Shown here in pieces: positions 18,601 to 28,759 of a stretch of DNA of 64,000 bases; the first letter of the stretch is position 1; each line of letters opens with the position of its first letter. The position numbers and the translations under genes were made by a program. The stretch is from Sulfidibacter corallicola (lineage in GTDB: Bacteria; Acidobacteriota; Holophagae; Acanthopleuribacterales; Acanthopleuribacteraceae), in contig NZ_CP071793.1 in NCBI RefSeq assembly GCF_017498545.1, positions 6,585,001 to 6,649,000 on the forward strand. The letters run 5' to 3'. The notes under the pieces are model-generated. The model was not told where the DNA came from and searched no databases. It saw only the letters and a list, made by a program, of their open reading frames with translations.

Positions 18601-19845
18601 GGCGCGCGCTTGGGAGGGGCGGCCGCCGGCAATCAACACGACCGGAGGTTTGAATTCGCGAATCAACGCGATGTGGGCCTCGCGCAGTTCGGCCGGTGCG
18701 AATCCCAAGATGCCCACGCCCCAGGGTTTGTTACCGACGAGTTCGCGGGTTTCCGTCATCAGGCGTCGCACCTGGTCCGGGCGCAGCAGCGAAAGGGCCA
18801 GAAAGGGAAGGCCACCGGCTTCGGCCACGGCATCGGCAAAGCCGGCGGTGTCGCTGACCCGTGTCATGGGTCCCTGGGCGATGGGGAACCGGGTGCCGTG
18901 CGCCCTTGCCAGCGGGCTGTCGGCGGCGAGGGGCTCGAGGGCTCGTGCCTGGCGGAGGTGTCCGCTCATGGCTTGCAGGAAGTCGTGGATCAAGGCGCCG
19001 ATATGGTTCAGTCTTTGGGCCAGGGGTTTGGCCAGGGCCGCGTCCTGACCGGCTGGAATCAGTTCCTCGGAGATGTCGGACCAGCCGAAGCGATCGGTGA
19101 TGTCGTCCTCGTTCGCTTGCTCCAGGTTGGCCGCTGCCGAGCCTGGCAAATTGAGGACTCGATAGCCGTTCACGACGCGCGTTTCACTGCCGTCCAGGTT
19201 TTGGAACCAATCCCGCGTTTGTTTGGGTAGGGTCGACTCCCGCATCAACACCAGTTGGCTGTCGAGCACGACAGCGTCCGCGCCCCCCGCGATGGCCGCT
19301 GCCGCCGTGTGGCGGCCGATCCCGCCCTGGGCCAGGATCGGCAGGTCCAAGGACTCGGCGATCAATCGTTGCAACAGGATATAGCAGCTCTCCTCGCCGA
19401 CGCCGCCCCCGCTTTCGTCGCCTTTCGCGATCAAGCCGTATGCACCCGAGCCGGCTGCGCGATGGGCTTCCTCCACGTCGCGAACCTGTACCAGGACGCG
19501 ATGGGTGTGCACGTAGGCTTCCCAACCGCTGTCGATCTCGCCGACAACCCATTGCCAGAGCGGCTCGTGGTCGGGGAGTTCGTGCACGATGTCGGCACAA
19601 AGCCGTACGCCGAAGGGTTTCTGGGCGGTCGACGCCAACTCGCCGAATGCCTGTCGGGCGCGTGAAACGTCGCGGCCGAGGTCCAGTACCGCCAGGGCTT
19701 CCGTTTGATTCAAGGCGCGGGCAAGTTGTCCGTCGGGATATTCGAGCGGCGTGATGCCGACGATCTGGAACGGAAACGCACGGGATGATTGAGAGACATG
19801 AAGTTTCGGGTCCTTGGGACCGCGTACGGAGTCGGCCGGCATCAT
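12688..19845 (-). CDS. Pfa/PUFA-synthase-like megasynthase: NMO-NMO-KS-AT-ACP-ACP-KR
   Basis: The product is 2,385 residues; GAGGAG lies upstream of the ATG at 19845. Two nitronate-monooxygenase-like FMN TIM barrels come first: about 20-250 (ends LPILAQGGIGRHTAAAAIAGGADAVVL) and about 315-620 (FPIAQGPMTRVSD, ECGGHVGPR, LLFAGGIHDARSAAM). The second matches the PfaD enoyl-reductase type. KS is about 670-1110 with DAACASS (Cys about 860), EAHGTGT and GHTKCAAG. AT is about 1215-1510 with FPGQGSQ, GHSYGEL (Ser about 1303) and AFHSPV. Two ACPs near 1715 and 1812 share LEADLSIDSIKR, the PfaA-type attachment motif. KR is about 2100-2350 with TGGARGITAKIA and a VDYAAAN Tyr. It is first in the operon and likely builds the carbon chain. 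The fusion of a PfaD-like reductase to the PfaA order is uncommon. Confidence 0.9.
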   Translation of the reverse strand: MMPADSVRGPKDPKLHVSQSSRAFPFQIVGITPLEYPDGQLARALNQTEALAVLDLGRDVSRARQAFGELASTAQKPFGVRLCADIVHELPDHEPLWQWVVGEIDSGWEAYVHTHRVLVQVRDVEEAHRAAGSGAYGLIAKGDESGGGVGEESCYILLQRLIAESLDLPILAQGGIGRHTAAAAIAGGADAVVLDSQLVLMRESTLPKQTRDWFQNLDGSETRVVNGYRVLNLPGSAAANLEQANEDDITDRFGWSDISEELIPAGQDAALAKPLAQRLNHIGALIHDFLQAMSGHLRQARALEPLAADSPLARAHGTRFPIAQGPMTRVSDTAGFADAVAEAGGLPFLALSLLRPDQVRRLMTETRELVGNKPWGVGILGFAPAELREAHIALIREFKPPVVLIAGGRPSQARALENDGIQTYLHVPAPGLLDLFLKDGARRFVFEGRECGGHVGPRSSFTLWEQQIERLRHFDHPEKLQLLFAGGIHDARSAAMVAAMTGPLAARGAKIGVLMGTAYIATREAVQSGAVLPEYQEQMLRHHKTVLLETAPGHATRCLDTPFAAAFETEKRRLREAGREQREIWETLEKLNVGRLRIASKGIERQGDRLVEVTSERRLREGMVMIGQVAAMHREPIGIDELHQRVTTDATKLLEQTWETRLSEVQPTASGMKLAIVGMACVYPGAPDLDSFWSNIINGVDAVREVPAERWRIEDYYDPEGNGGNGKTGCKWGGFIDPVAFDPLSYGIPPQSLAAIEPVQLLALEVARRALADSGYDQREFDRERTSVIFGAESGTDLGGAYGFRNMFPHFLGNMPAELDAALPRLTEDSFPGVLANVIAGRIANRLDLGGVNYTVDAACASSLTAVELAAKELICGTSDMVLAGGGDLHNSINDYLMFSSVHALSRKGACRSFDGAADGIVLGEGVAAVVLKRLADAERDGDRIYAVLEGIAGSSDGKSLGLTAPRKEGQVRALRRAYLRAGVTPGAVGLVEAHGTGTVVGDRTELQTLTEVFVEGGALPGTCGLGSVKSQIGHTKCAAGIAGLIKCAKALYHKVLPPTLHIENPNDIHQPDHSPFTLNATARPWSGNRRVAGVSAFGFGGTNFHAVLGAPPQAQRPETGLEQWPVELFLFRAPDPASARQRVREMHEYLGGDAPVRLRDLALTAARDVDHPVWFALLAENEADLLAKLKAIDTGETVEDVWTLKPDSIEPDAKVAFLFPGQGSQRPGMLAEIFVAFPQLNDILEMGAPWRDRLHPPTAHDPAQREAQRQAITDTRVAQPVLGMTGLAMKRLLDEVGCVPDMLAGHSYGELVALCAAGGLAERDLLPLSEHRGICLLEAAGDDPGTMAAVSASPDTIAAILGEDSEVVSANLNHPQQTVISGTTAAVEHAMERLEAASIAAKRIPVACAFHSPVVAKAETTFAEKLAEGDIGKPELPVFANTTAARYPEDPTQIRALLAEHLVSPVRFTEQIEAMYRAGARIFVEVGAGSVLTNLTHRILKDRPHHRIVTDRVGEPGLRQWCRALAELAILGKPIDPSPLLRDRGARVLDMTGGPAELPATTWFVDGLLAKPKRGAMPAHGLKIMSEPVQLPSTAPQVAASAERDQTVMTYLQSVREMVQASREVMLGYLGRQPADPVQSLMQPTLDFATESAVDREQWQPVGATIANGVEAEATNRPHPGFDTKTTLLALVAERTGYPEDMLDLDLDLEADLSIDSIKRIEIIGELAERLGFKDRIGEESDALMEELASQKTLRSMLTWLDQMAPSADDPVAAMDSANEPTADLRTLLLHIVGERTGYPEEVLDLDLDLEADLSIDSIKRLEIVGELADRLGMSDMQSGDQDEMVEALAAMKTLRAIVDWLERQRDRSAEASGAATRRPTGDIGAARGDEDRLATVSRYVLAVDEVPHAIKGDHRLQGMHFLITDDTMGLAPALGDRLVAHGAQVRIIATGEKASETFGHVDGLIHLGGLAPSAYVTDIKQFFELMQTVLINGARYLLAAGGMGGGFGHYRHGLADDDMTFSRGGGIAGLVKSVAKEWPELRAHWVDLNLEEAVEDLASYLETELLADKPLTEVAYADGNRRAVRVVEATLPAEVESTVDRLELGSDSVILVTGGARGITAKIAIELARRYGCRMELVGRSPIPEGEEPGDIAAAADLRTLRRVLIERGGKRPPSEIESEANRILARREIRATLSALHQAGSEVTYTALDVRDHQAFESYIEGVYERHGTIDGVIHGAGVVEDKLLRHKTTESFERVFDTKVFGALVLAKQLREDTRFVVFFSSVAGAFGNRGQVDYAAANDVLDKIAHSLQTRLKGRVVSINWGPWAGRGMVSPELEREYARRGIGLIPLESGVAAFMNELHHGSREDTQVVLMCASPESMT

Positions 19846-20234
19846 TTCATTTCTCCTCTATTGACTTCTATGAACGGCTAGACCAATGCACCAAAGATAG
19901 GGAAGGTAGACCTCACATGAATTCACGGAAGGGATGGGGCCACTCGTGGAAAATGAGGCATTGATTCGAATGTGAACGAGTTCGGCGGAGCGGATGGGGC
20001 ATCGCCATCGGGATGGGCCGGACTCCGGGCGCACGGGACCCCTGCCTCACCTCGAGAGGGGAGGTGCGGTGGAGAGATCGCGGCAGGATCGTCATGTGAA
20101 GCGTTCGGAGATGAGCCGGATGGTGGGATCTACCGATTCACATCGATCAGGCGGGACCGGATCCCCGTTGGAGAAAATCTGCTCGCTGAACGTGGCGTCA
20201 TCTTAGGGCAGGGCATGACCGGGTCGCTCTGAAA

Positions 20235-20266
20235 AAAAAGCTGAAAACCCGCGTTTTCAGCTTTTT
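20235..20266. terminator. Strong hairpin terminator (bidirectional)
   Basis: A 14-bp perfect stem AAAAAGCTGAAAAC / GTTTTCAGCTTTTT has a 4-nt loop. T-runs occur on both strands, eight on the minus strand, so it can stop transcription entering the synthase operon from the right and any leftward-initiated antisense. Confidence 0.8.
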
Positions 20267-20528
20267 GAAGATCCTTTCAGTTCGTTAACCGCGTTGGTCC
20301 GTTGGGTTTGTGGTCTTGACACGGCGCAGCATGAAAGCACGGATAGAATGGTGTTTCACTTGTTGGGATGGGGTTGATCGGGTGGTGACGGGGCGTCACG
20401 TTTGGCTGTGGTGCACCCGGAAAATGCGGGGTTCTCGCGTTTCGCGCTTCCCCGATACGATCCCGGCTCGCAACCCTGGGATCGAAACGCGATTGTGTAC
20501 GGGCTGCGATCGAGCTGCGCTTCCCAAC

Positions 20529-20557
20529 AAAAAAGGGGCCGTCACGAAGACGGCCCC
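20529..20557 (-). terminator. Rho-independent terminator of the TonB-type receptor gene
   Basis: A 9-bp GC stem GGGGCCGTC / GACGGCCCC has a 5-nt loop. It is followed on the minus strand by a TTTTTT tract, 44 bp past the receptor stop codon. Confidence 0.85.
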
Positions 20558-20600
20558 TTTCATTAATAAGTGTATGGTTGCGATTGCGTTCGGATGGCGC

Positions 20601-23453
20601 TTACCAGCGGTAGGCGGCCTTGAACTGGATGGTACGCGGCGGCTGCCGTGAGAACGAAATCGAGTCGATATCCGCATTGCGGGAGGTGATCGCGTCTTCG
20701 TTGAGCAGGTTGAACGCGTCCAAAGACAGGACCAGGCGACCGGCGCTGATGTGCAACAGGTACTCCAGGCGGAAGTCCAGACGAGACCAGTTTTCCAGTT
20801 CCTTGTCGCCCCGACGCTGCAGGAACACCGATTGGCCGATGATCTCGGGCGTGATCACGTCGCTGCCGAGTTCGGAACCGTCCTCCGTGATGAAGGCACG
20901 GAAGCCGGTGTTGTCGATGCGGTAACTGTCGCTGAAGAAGTCGCCGCTCTCGATGCGGTAGAAGGCGCTCACGCGGAAGTTCCAAGGCAGATCGTAGTTG
21001 AACCGCAGCTTGTATTCCCATTCGGGATAGTTGGGCATGCGGCCGGTGGCGTTGATTTGCTCGTTGGGATTGACGAAGGGATCGACGTTGAAGCCGTTGA
21101 AGGCTTCTTCGCCGCTCACGCTGTAGAAGTTACCCTCGATCTCGGTGTTGACGATCGATGCGCTCAACGACCAACCGTCGCCGTGGCCTTCCAGGATCAA
21201 TTGATATTGATCGGTTTCGCGGAAGGCATCGTCGATGGTGGTCAGCACGACGTCGGGATTGTAGCTGTCGCTGGCCACGAACAAGGTGGGCAGGAACACG
21301 AACAGGTCGTCGAAGTTGACGCTTCCGTCCGCGTTGCGGTTGTAGATCGAGACGTTGTTCACGGCGTTGTAGTTGGTGTCGATGTTGCGGTCGACCAGGC
21401 CCAGAATGTCCTTGTTCTCGCGGTTGATGTAGACCAAGGAGGCCTTCCAGCGCTCGGCGAACTGCTTCTCGATCGTGATCGAAAGCTGGTCCATGTACGG
21501 CTGGTTGTAGTCCACCAGCGGAATGTCGCTGCCCAGCGGCGAAGAATTGCCCAGGAAATCGAAGAACTGATCGCGGTTGGCCGCGTTGATGTTTTGGTTC
21601 AGGTCCGGCGGCGTGCTGCCGGTCCACTGCCAGAATTGGGTGGCTTGATCGGCGAAGATGGCGCCATCGGCGACGCGGTCGTACTGATCGGCGAACATGC
21701 CCTGGTAGAAGCGGCCCCAGTGAGCCCGGGCGACGAGGGTGTTGTTGCCGGACAGGTCGAACGTGAAGCCTACCCGCGGAGCTACGGCCGAATCGTCGGC
21801 GGCCATCAGCGTTGCGGCGTTGGTGAATCCCGGCGTCAACTCACCTTCCCATTTGGCGTAGCGCACGCCGACACTGACGTCCAGGCGTTTGCCGACCTTG
21901 AAGTCGTCCTGAATGAAAATCGCCGTGTTGGTGGTTTCCGCATCCAGGCGCGAGTTGCCGCCCCACTCGGTGAAGGTATTGTTGAGGTCCCAATCGGCCG
22001 GATTCACCAGGTTGCCGTTGGCATCCGCGAGGGAAATCACCCAGGAGTAGTTGCCGTTGCGAATCGACTGGTCCACGAAGGCGCCGAGCGTGTACTCGCC
22101 ACCGATCTTGATGTGGTGTTCGCTGCCGCCCCAGTTTTGGAAGGTGTTGAAGACCACGCGAGCGGCGTTGTTGTCCAGGTCGCGAGTGGTGTCGAACAAT
22201 GCGTTCCTGTCGCGACGGGCGAAGCGAGTGAATTCGCGCACACCGGCGACGAAGCCGTTTTTGGAGAGACGGTTGTCTTCCGCGTTGTAGCCCGTCAACT
22301 TCAGCTCGAGAAAGTTGCCGCTGTTGAAGGCGTGGTTCCACGACAGGTTGTACAGCAGGGCCGGCGATTCCTGGTTGAACGAGGCGTTGGGGTTGATGGT
22401 GTTGTTGAAGCCGCGGTTGTCGGTTTCCAAATCGTCCAGGCCCACCACGAAGTTGACCGTGTCGTCCGGCGTGGCCTGCAGCGTGATCTTGCCGTACAAC
22501 TTGGTTTCGGTCGTTTCGATCTGGGTATCGAAAAACGAAACTTCGGTGGCCGCGTTGGGCGCGAAGGCGTCGACGACGTTGAGATCCCGCTGTTGCTGTT
22601 CCACCGAGAAGAAATAGTAGAGGCGATCCTTGATGAAGGCACCCGCCACATCGGCGTTGAATTCACCGAACGTATCCACTTCGGTACCGGTGAAGCCCGG
22701 CTCCAGGGTGCTCGAGTTCCAGGATTCCGACTCGAAGATCGCGTGCACGTTGCCGCTGAAGGTGTTGGAACCCGACTTGGTCACGATGTTGACCAGGCCG
22801 CCCTGGAAGTTGCCGTATTCGGCACCGACGCCCAGGCCCTTGACCTGGAATTCCTGAATCCAGTTCACGTTGGGAAGCAGGAAGGAGCCGCCGAAGCCGG
22901 TGGACGTGACCGACACACCGTCGAGCGCGTAGTTGTTGGCCGCGTCGCCGGAACCACCGAAAATTCCGTCCGTGCTGGCACCCGGCACGAAGTCGAGCAG
23001 GTCGATCGCGGTTCGGGTGATGGGCAGGCGGTTGAGCTCTTCCACGTCGATGTCGAAATTGGTTTCGGTCGTGGCTCGTTGAATGAGCGATTCGGTGGCC
23101 GTGACGGTCAGCGTTTCCGTGACGTTGGCCGTGGTCTCCAGTAGGACGTCGACCACTTCCGTTTGGGTCGCGCTGACGCGGATACCCGTGACCTTTTTGG
23201 TGGGTTTGTCCGCAGCGGAAACCGTCAGAGTGTACACGCCGGGATTGAGATAGACGATGCGATACGTGCCCATCTCGTTGGTAAAGGAAGCTTTGGGATA
23301 AGAACCGTCGGGAAGCGTACACTTGACTGTGACACCGGAAATGGGAAAGCCGTTACTGTCGATCACGACGCCCGTAATGGCACCTGTCTCATTGCTTTGA
23401 GCGAAGGCCAGGGACGTGAGGAAGACAGCAAGCGCAATGGCCTGTTTCTTCAT
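20601..23453 (-). CDS. TonB-dependent/Oar-like outer-membrane receptor with CarboxypepD_reg domain
   Basis: The start at 23453 (AGAGG upstream) gives a 950-residue protein with signal peptide MKKQAIALAVFLTSLAFA. Residues about 22-105 form a carboxypeptidase-regulatory Ig-like domain (GAITGVVIDSNGFPISGVTV, NPGVYTLTVSA). A plug domain follows (LPITRTAIDLLDFVPGAS, GGLVNIVTKSGSN), then a long beta-barrel rich in alternating aromatic/polar residues. The final residue is Trp (FKAAYRW), the usual C-terminal aromatic for BAM insertion. No canonical TonB box was identified. Such receptors take up siderophores, glycans or other large ligands, or act in surface functions as Oar does. It is monocistronic and flanked by a terminator, and the ligand is unknown. 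Confidence 0.92.
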   Translation of the reverse strand: MKKQAIALAVFLTSLAFAQSNETGAITGVVIDSNGFPISGVTVKCTLPDGSYPKASFTNEMGTYRIVYLNPGVYTLTVSAADKPTKKVTGIRVSATQTEVVDVLLETTANVTETLTVTATESLIQRATTETNFDIDVEELNRLPITRTAIDLLDFVPGASTDGIFGGSGDAANNYALDGVSVTSTGFGGSFLLPNVNWIQEFQVKGLGVGAEYGNFQGGLVNIVTKSGSNTFSGNVHAIFESESWNSSTLEPGFTGTEVDTFGEFNADVAGAFIKDRLYYFFSVEQQQRDLNVVDAFAPNAATEVSFFDTQIETTETKLYGKITLQATPDDTVNFVVGLDDLETDNRGFNNTINPNASFNQESPALLYNLSWNHAFNSGNFLELKLTGYNAEDNRLSKNGFVAGVREFTRFARRDRNALFDTTRDLDNNAARVVFNTFQNWGGSEHHIKIGGEYTLGAFVDQSIRNGNYSWVISLADANGNLVNPADWDLNNTFTEWGGNSRLDAETTNTAIFIQDDFKVGKRLDVSVGVRYAKWEGELTPGFTNAATLMAADDSAVAPRVGFTFDLSGNNTLVARAHWGRFYQGMFADQYDRVADGAIFADQATQFWQWTGSTPPDLNQNINAANRDQFFDFLGNSSPLGSDIPLVDYNQPYMDQLSITIEKQFAERWKASLVYINRENKDILGLVDRNIDTNYNAVNNVSIYNRNADGSVNFDDLFVFLPTLFVASDSYNPDVVLTTIDDAFRETDQYQLILEGHGDGWSLSASIVNTEIEGNFYSVSGEEAFNGFNVDPFVNPNEQINATGRMPNYPEWEYKLRFNYDLPWNFRVSAFYRIESGDFFSDSYRIDNTGFRAFITEDGSELGSDVITPEIIGQSVFLQRRGDKELENWSRLDFRLEYLLHISAGRLVLSLDAFNLLNEDAITSRNADIDSISFSRQPPRTIQFKAAYRW

Positions 23454-24273
23454 GGAAAGCCTCTTTTCGACAAATGAAATGAAGTTTTTTTGAGTTGTAT
23501 GTTCGGTGTTGTATGGAAATTTTAACACACCGAAATGTTATTTGACCGTGGTTTGAATCTGTCGCTGCGCATTTATCGAGAGTTCACGGGCTTGAAGGGA
23601 AAAAGTGATGAATGAATCATGAGGCTTGGTAAAGAAATTTTGAGAGAAGCAAGGAATGAAAAATCAGGTCGTGTATGTGTTGCCGAACCGAGCTGGCATG
23701 AAGCGTCGAAATAGATGAAATGTGATTCAGCACACGGAGCCTGTACGAGATGGGCGGCGCAATCCGGTCGAAGGGACTCAGAAAATTTCTGAATCGGGTC
23801 CCCAGAAATGGGATTCGCGGCCTCGAGAGGCGCAGCGTTTTGGTTGCCTCACCGAGGGAGGGATTCTAGGGGCAGAGTCGCACCCTGACAAGCAAATCCT
23901 TTTTAAATCTTTTTTTACTTGATCCAACTCACGGTAGGTGAGCTTCCCTTTGACAGAGTGCTCGATATAAAAGGCTTGATGCAAATTCGAGAAGGCGGGT
24001 CCCGTCGCGGAATATCGAGAAGTCCGACAAAAGTACAAGTTATGGTGACCATTGCTTTTTCGATTCCGGAGTCGTATTGGGTCGTACGGACTGGGCCCTG
24101 CCGGACGCACGGGTAGTGGCCGAAACGGCTCCTTTCAAGAGATCTCGACCGTGCGGCAGGCGTTCATGTACGCGCTGTAGCCCGGTTGTGAACCGAAATC
24201 GATCTCCCGGAATCGGGCTTTGATCTCGAATCGTCGGGAGCGGGCCCGTTTCCGTCGATCCCAGGTGGGGCGC
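23454..24273. other. Intergenic region, no gene seen
   Basis: This 820-bp region is more AT-rich near 23460-23640 and should contain the receptor promoter. On the minus strand TAAAAT (near 23520) is a possible -10. An imperfect inverted repeat TTCGGTGTT...AACACACCGAA (23502-23534) surrounds it and may be a regulator site. The remainder shows nothing supportable. Confidence 0.4.
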
Positions 24274-25371
24274 TCAGGGGTCGTCCTGGGATTCCATGGT
24301 GTTCTTTTTGGACGCGTCGATGATCTTGTCCAGTTCGAGCAGGGCCTCGTCGTTGAGCTGAATGCTGGGATCCAATTTGGTGATATTCAGGATCTTCAGG
24401 ACGCCAAACGGGTAGGAGACCGGAATGTCGCCGGCCTGCCACTCCTGGTCGCGAATCTGGTGGACCAGTTCCGCGGCTTGTTGGCCCAAGGAATAGTGAT
24501 CCGGTACCACGGCGAAACTGCCCATGACGTTGGTCTTGTTGACGAACGTCTCGATGCCGACCACCACCGGATTGGGGTAGTTTTTCAGGATCGGCGTCCA
24601 GGCCTTGCGGCGATAGCGATCGGAGAGGATGAAACTGTCGTTGAGGACCCAGAGGGCGTCGATCTCGTCGTCGCTCGTGAGCGATTTCAACGCGTTGCGG
24701 ACGCGTTTGAGCATGCGCGAGCCGCGCTGGATCTCGATGCCCACCAGCTCGATTTGCTCCCTGGCGCACAACTCCTTTTGATTCAGGTAAAAACTCTTGA
24801 GGTGACTGCGGTAGATGACGCCTACCTTTCTCAGTGGCTTCTTCATCAGGGAGCGCAGGTTGACCAGATAGGTGATGGCCGGAACTTCGTAGTGAATGCC
24901 GGTGGCGTTGTCGAGCAGGTCGATCATCGGCTCGGCGAACACCGCCATCATGACCAGGACCGGAATGTGCGGGATCGGGCCGTATTTGTCCGTGTACTTG
25001 CGGAAAAATTCGATCGAGTAGTTGTTCATCAAGACCAACAAGCGCGGGTGATTCTTCTCCAGCGATTGATGGAATTTGGCCATTTGGCTCGACATGGAGC
25101 GCGATTGGTGCTTGGACACGAAGAAGTCCAAAATCTCGAAATCATCGGATAAATCCAGCCGGAATCCTTCGATGGCGTCTTCGAAATGGGGATTGTCCGG
25201 TCGCAGCACGAGAATCGTCTCTTTGGCCAGAAGGCTCTGCCCCAGCCAGCATGCGATCAGGAAAAAAACACCAATATTCCATCGATACAGCCGGTCGAAG
25301 GACCGGTCTGGATCAGGACGGGATTTCAATGAAGGCTCCTTTGGCTGAAATGACTCGGATAGATGATGCAC
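24274..25371 (-). CDS. Orphan ABC-type substrate-binding-like protein (TrpX/ABC_sub_bind type)
   Basis: This 365-residue protein has a hydrophobic segment at about 33-49 (IGVFFLIACWLGQSLLA), preceded by a charged N-terminus, which serves as signal peptide or anchor. The rest reads as a two-lobed periplasmic-binding fold. Features are a TILVLRPDNPHFEDAIEGF start, LRKVGVIYRSHLKSF in the second lobe, DALWVLNDSFIL and PVVVGIETFVNKTNVMGSFAVVPDHYSLGQQAAELV near the end. The last part is characteristic of the ABC_sub_bind family. No permease or ATPase gene is adjacent, so it may feed a sensor (the hybrid kinase downstream is transcribed divergently) instead of a transporter. Shorter starts are possible. 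Confidence 0.75.
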   Translation of the reverse strand: MHHLSESFQPKEPSLKSRPDPDRSFDRLYRWNIGVFFLIACWLGQSLLAKETILVLRPDNPHFEDAIEGFRLDLSDDFEILDFFVSKHQSRSMSSQMAKFHQSLEKNHPRLLVLMNNYSIEFFRKYTDKYGPIPHIPVLVMMAVFAEPMIDLLDNATGIHYEVPAITYLVNLRSLMKKPLRKVGVIYRSHLKSFYLNQKELCAREQIELVGIEIQRGSRMLKRVRNALKSLTSDDEIDALWVLNDSFILSDRYRRKAWTPILKNYPNPVVVGIETFVNKTNVMGSFAVVPDHYSLGQQAAELVHQIRDQEWQAGDIPVSYPFGVLKILNITKLDPSIQLNDEALLELDKIIDASKKNTMESQDDP

Positions 25372-26626
25372 ACGGGTTGGCCGATCCTACCTGATTTGGG
25401 AACCGGAGATTCGGAATGGAAGTGGGGCGGAACCCGCCTCGTGGAACGGGCAAGCGAAAAACCATGTGTCGGCGACCCCTGGTCCGGGACCCTGGTGTGG
25501 TACCCGTGGTCGCTGAGACAAATGATTCGAGAAGTGAGAGGGTAGGGGAGGGTGACGCGAAAGGCATGCAGCTCCCAAAATGCTGGGATAAAGCTTTGTT
25601 TTAGGTAAATGAGAAATTGACCTGGGGTTGGTATTTTCTGCTGGGATATTGTTTTGGGTTTCTTTTAATGTTTCCTCTTTCATAGTTGAAAAAGAGGAAG
25701 CGGGTTTGCTGGGGATTGCAGGGTGGTTGATGTTATGTGACTCGAATAATTTTCTGGAAACTCTCGTCGAGAGAAACCTAGGTTCCTAGACATATTCTAC
25801 ACAGAGTTTGTAGGTTGTTGAACCAGGATAATTCGTAGTTCTTTCACGAATTCAGCGCATTTTTGCCTGACTTGCGTTCCCATGGGACCATCCAACCATC
25901 TTTTTTGCTACTTCTTGATATATCTCTTTTTTTGGTAGGGTCGTGGATGTGCTTGTGATCGATGTCATTGTGGTCTCAGGGGCGATGAGGGGTGCTTTGG
26001 GATTATTGTACCACTTTTTGTGCCTGATTGGCTTTATGGGGGAGGATTCCCAAGTGCAAATATCATTTTTAGTATGTGATATAGCCTTGCGTTCTCTGTG
26101 TCGATTTCTGAATCATCCGAGATGATCGGTAGTGGGCGATCACGTATTTAATATATCTAATGACGCGATGGTATATAGCAATGTTGGCGATTCGTTTCGG
26201 GTCGTTCCATAGATTCGATGGCTATCGGCTTTTGGATGGGGTTTTTGGGAAAAAATGGTTCGAGATGGTAGGTGAACGGGGCCGCTTGCACGACCGTGTC
26301 GAGAAATTCAAGTTGGGGCTCGTGTTTCCAGGCCCGATTTGATAGCCTTTAGCCGGTTCCCGAGATTTCGATCGCATCGCTTCAGGTGCCCCGTGGGGGC
26401 GTGACGGCCCGATTCGAGGCGATTTCGAGACTTGCTGTTCCATGTTGTCCTGGACCCGAGCCGTTTCTCGGGTCGTGTAGAGGGACGCCCGGGGCATCGC
26501 CGGCATCGGTCCGCGGCGGTCCTCGAGTCCGATGGTGAGCCGGGGATCGGGGTTGGACGGGGCGACGGATTCCGGGGGCGGCGGTAAGCCGGGTCGCCCG
26601 GAAGGACCGAGGCAAGGAGAGACGCA
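25372..26626. other. 1.25-kb AT-richer intergenic region
   Basis: The segment about 25590-26330 is visibly lower in GC than the rest of the window and has no frame with a plausible start, ribosome site and composition. It contains small palindromes: TTCCTCTTT (25672) with AAAGAGGAA (25691), and AACCTAGGTT near 25780. It separates divergent genes and may include long leaders or a decayed insertion. Confidence 0.4.
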
Positions 26627-28561
<1,935 letters not shown>

Positions 28562-28759
28562 CCGAAAATGGCGGTTTCGAATTGCGGAATTTTTACCAGG
28601 ATTCGAGGAAAAATTCGCTTTTTTTTCACGCTGCGCCGGCGCTTCGTTCCGGAGCGCCCGTTCCGCCTCCTCCCAAAATGGCACTGCGGTTGCAAACTCA
28701 TTTTTTGCAAGCCATTAGCAGTTCGAAAGTCGGGTTCGATCACCTGCCAGGAGGTCCCC

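Larger units (their letters stand above)
19846..20600. other. Upstream region of the synthase operon
   Basis: No gene is supported here. The region should hold the operon promoter, but no clear sigma70 hexamer pair was seen. Two hairpins with U-tracts (20235-20266 and 20529-20557) isolate the operon from the receptor gene to the right. Confidence 0.5.

Noticed and set aside
20751..23144. 797-codon plus-strand frame antisense to the TonB-type receptor
   Set aside because: No ribosome site or recognisable domain; V/G/E/Q-rich shadow of the real receptor gene.
28568..28759. N-terminal extension of the CBS protein to 28568
   Set aside because: Strong ribosome site directly before the ATG at 28760; the extension is basic/Phe-rich and unlike the family.
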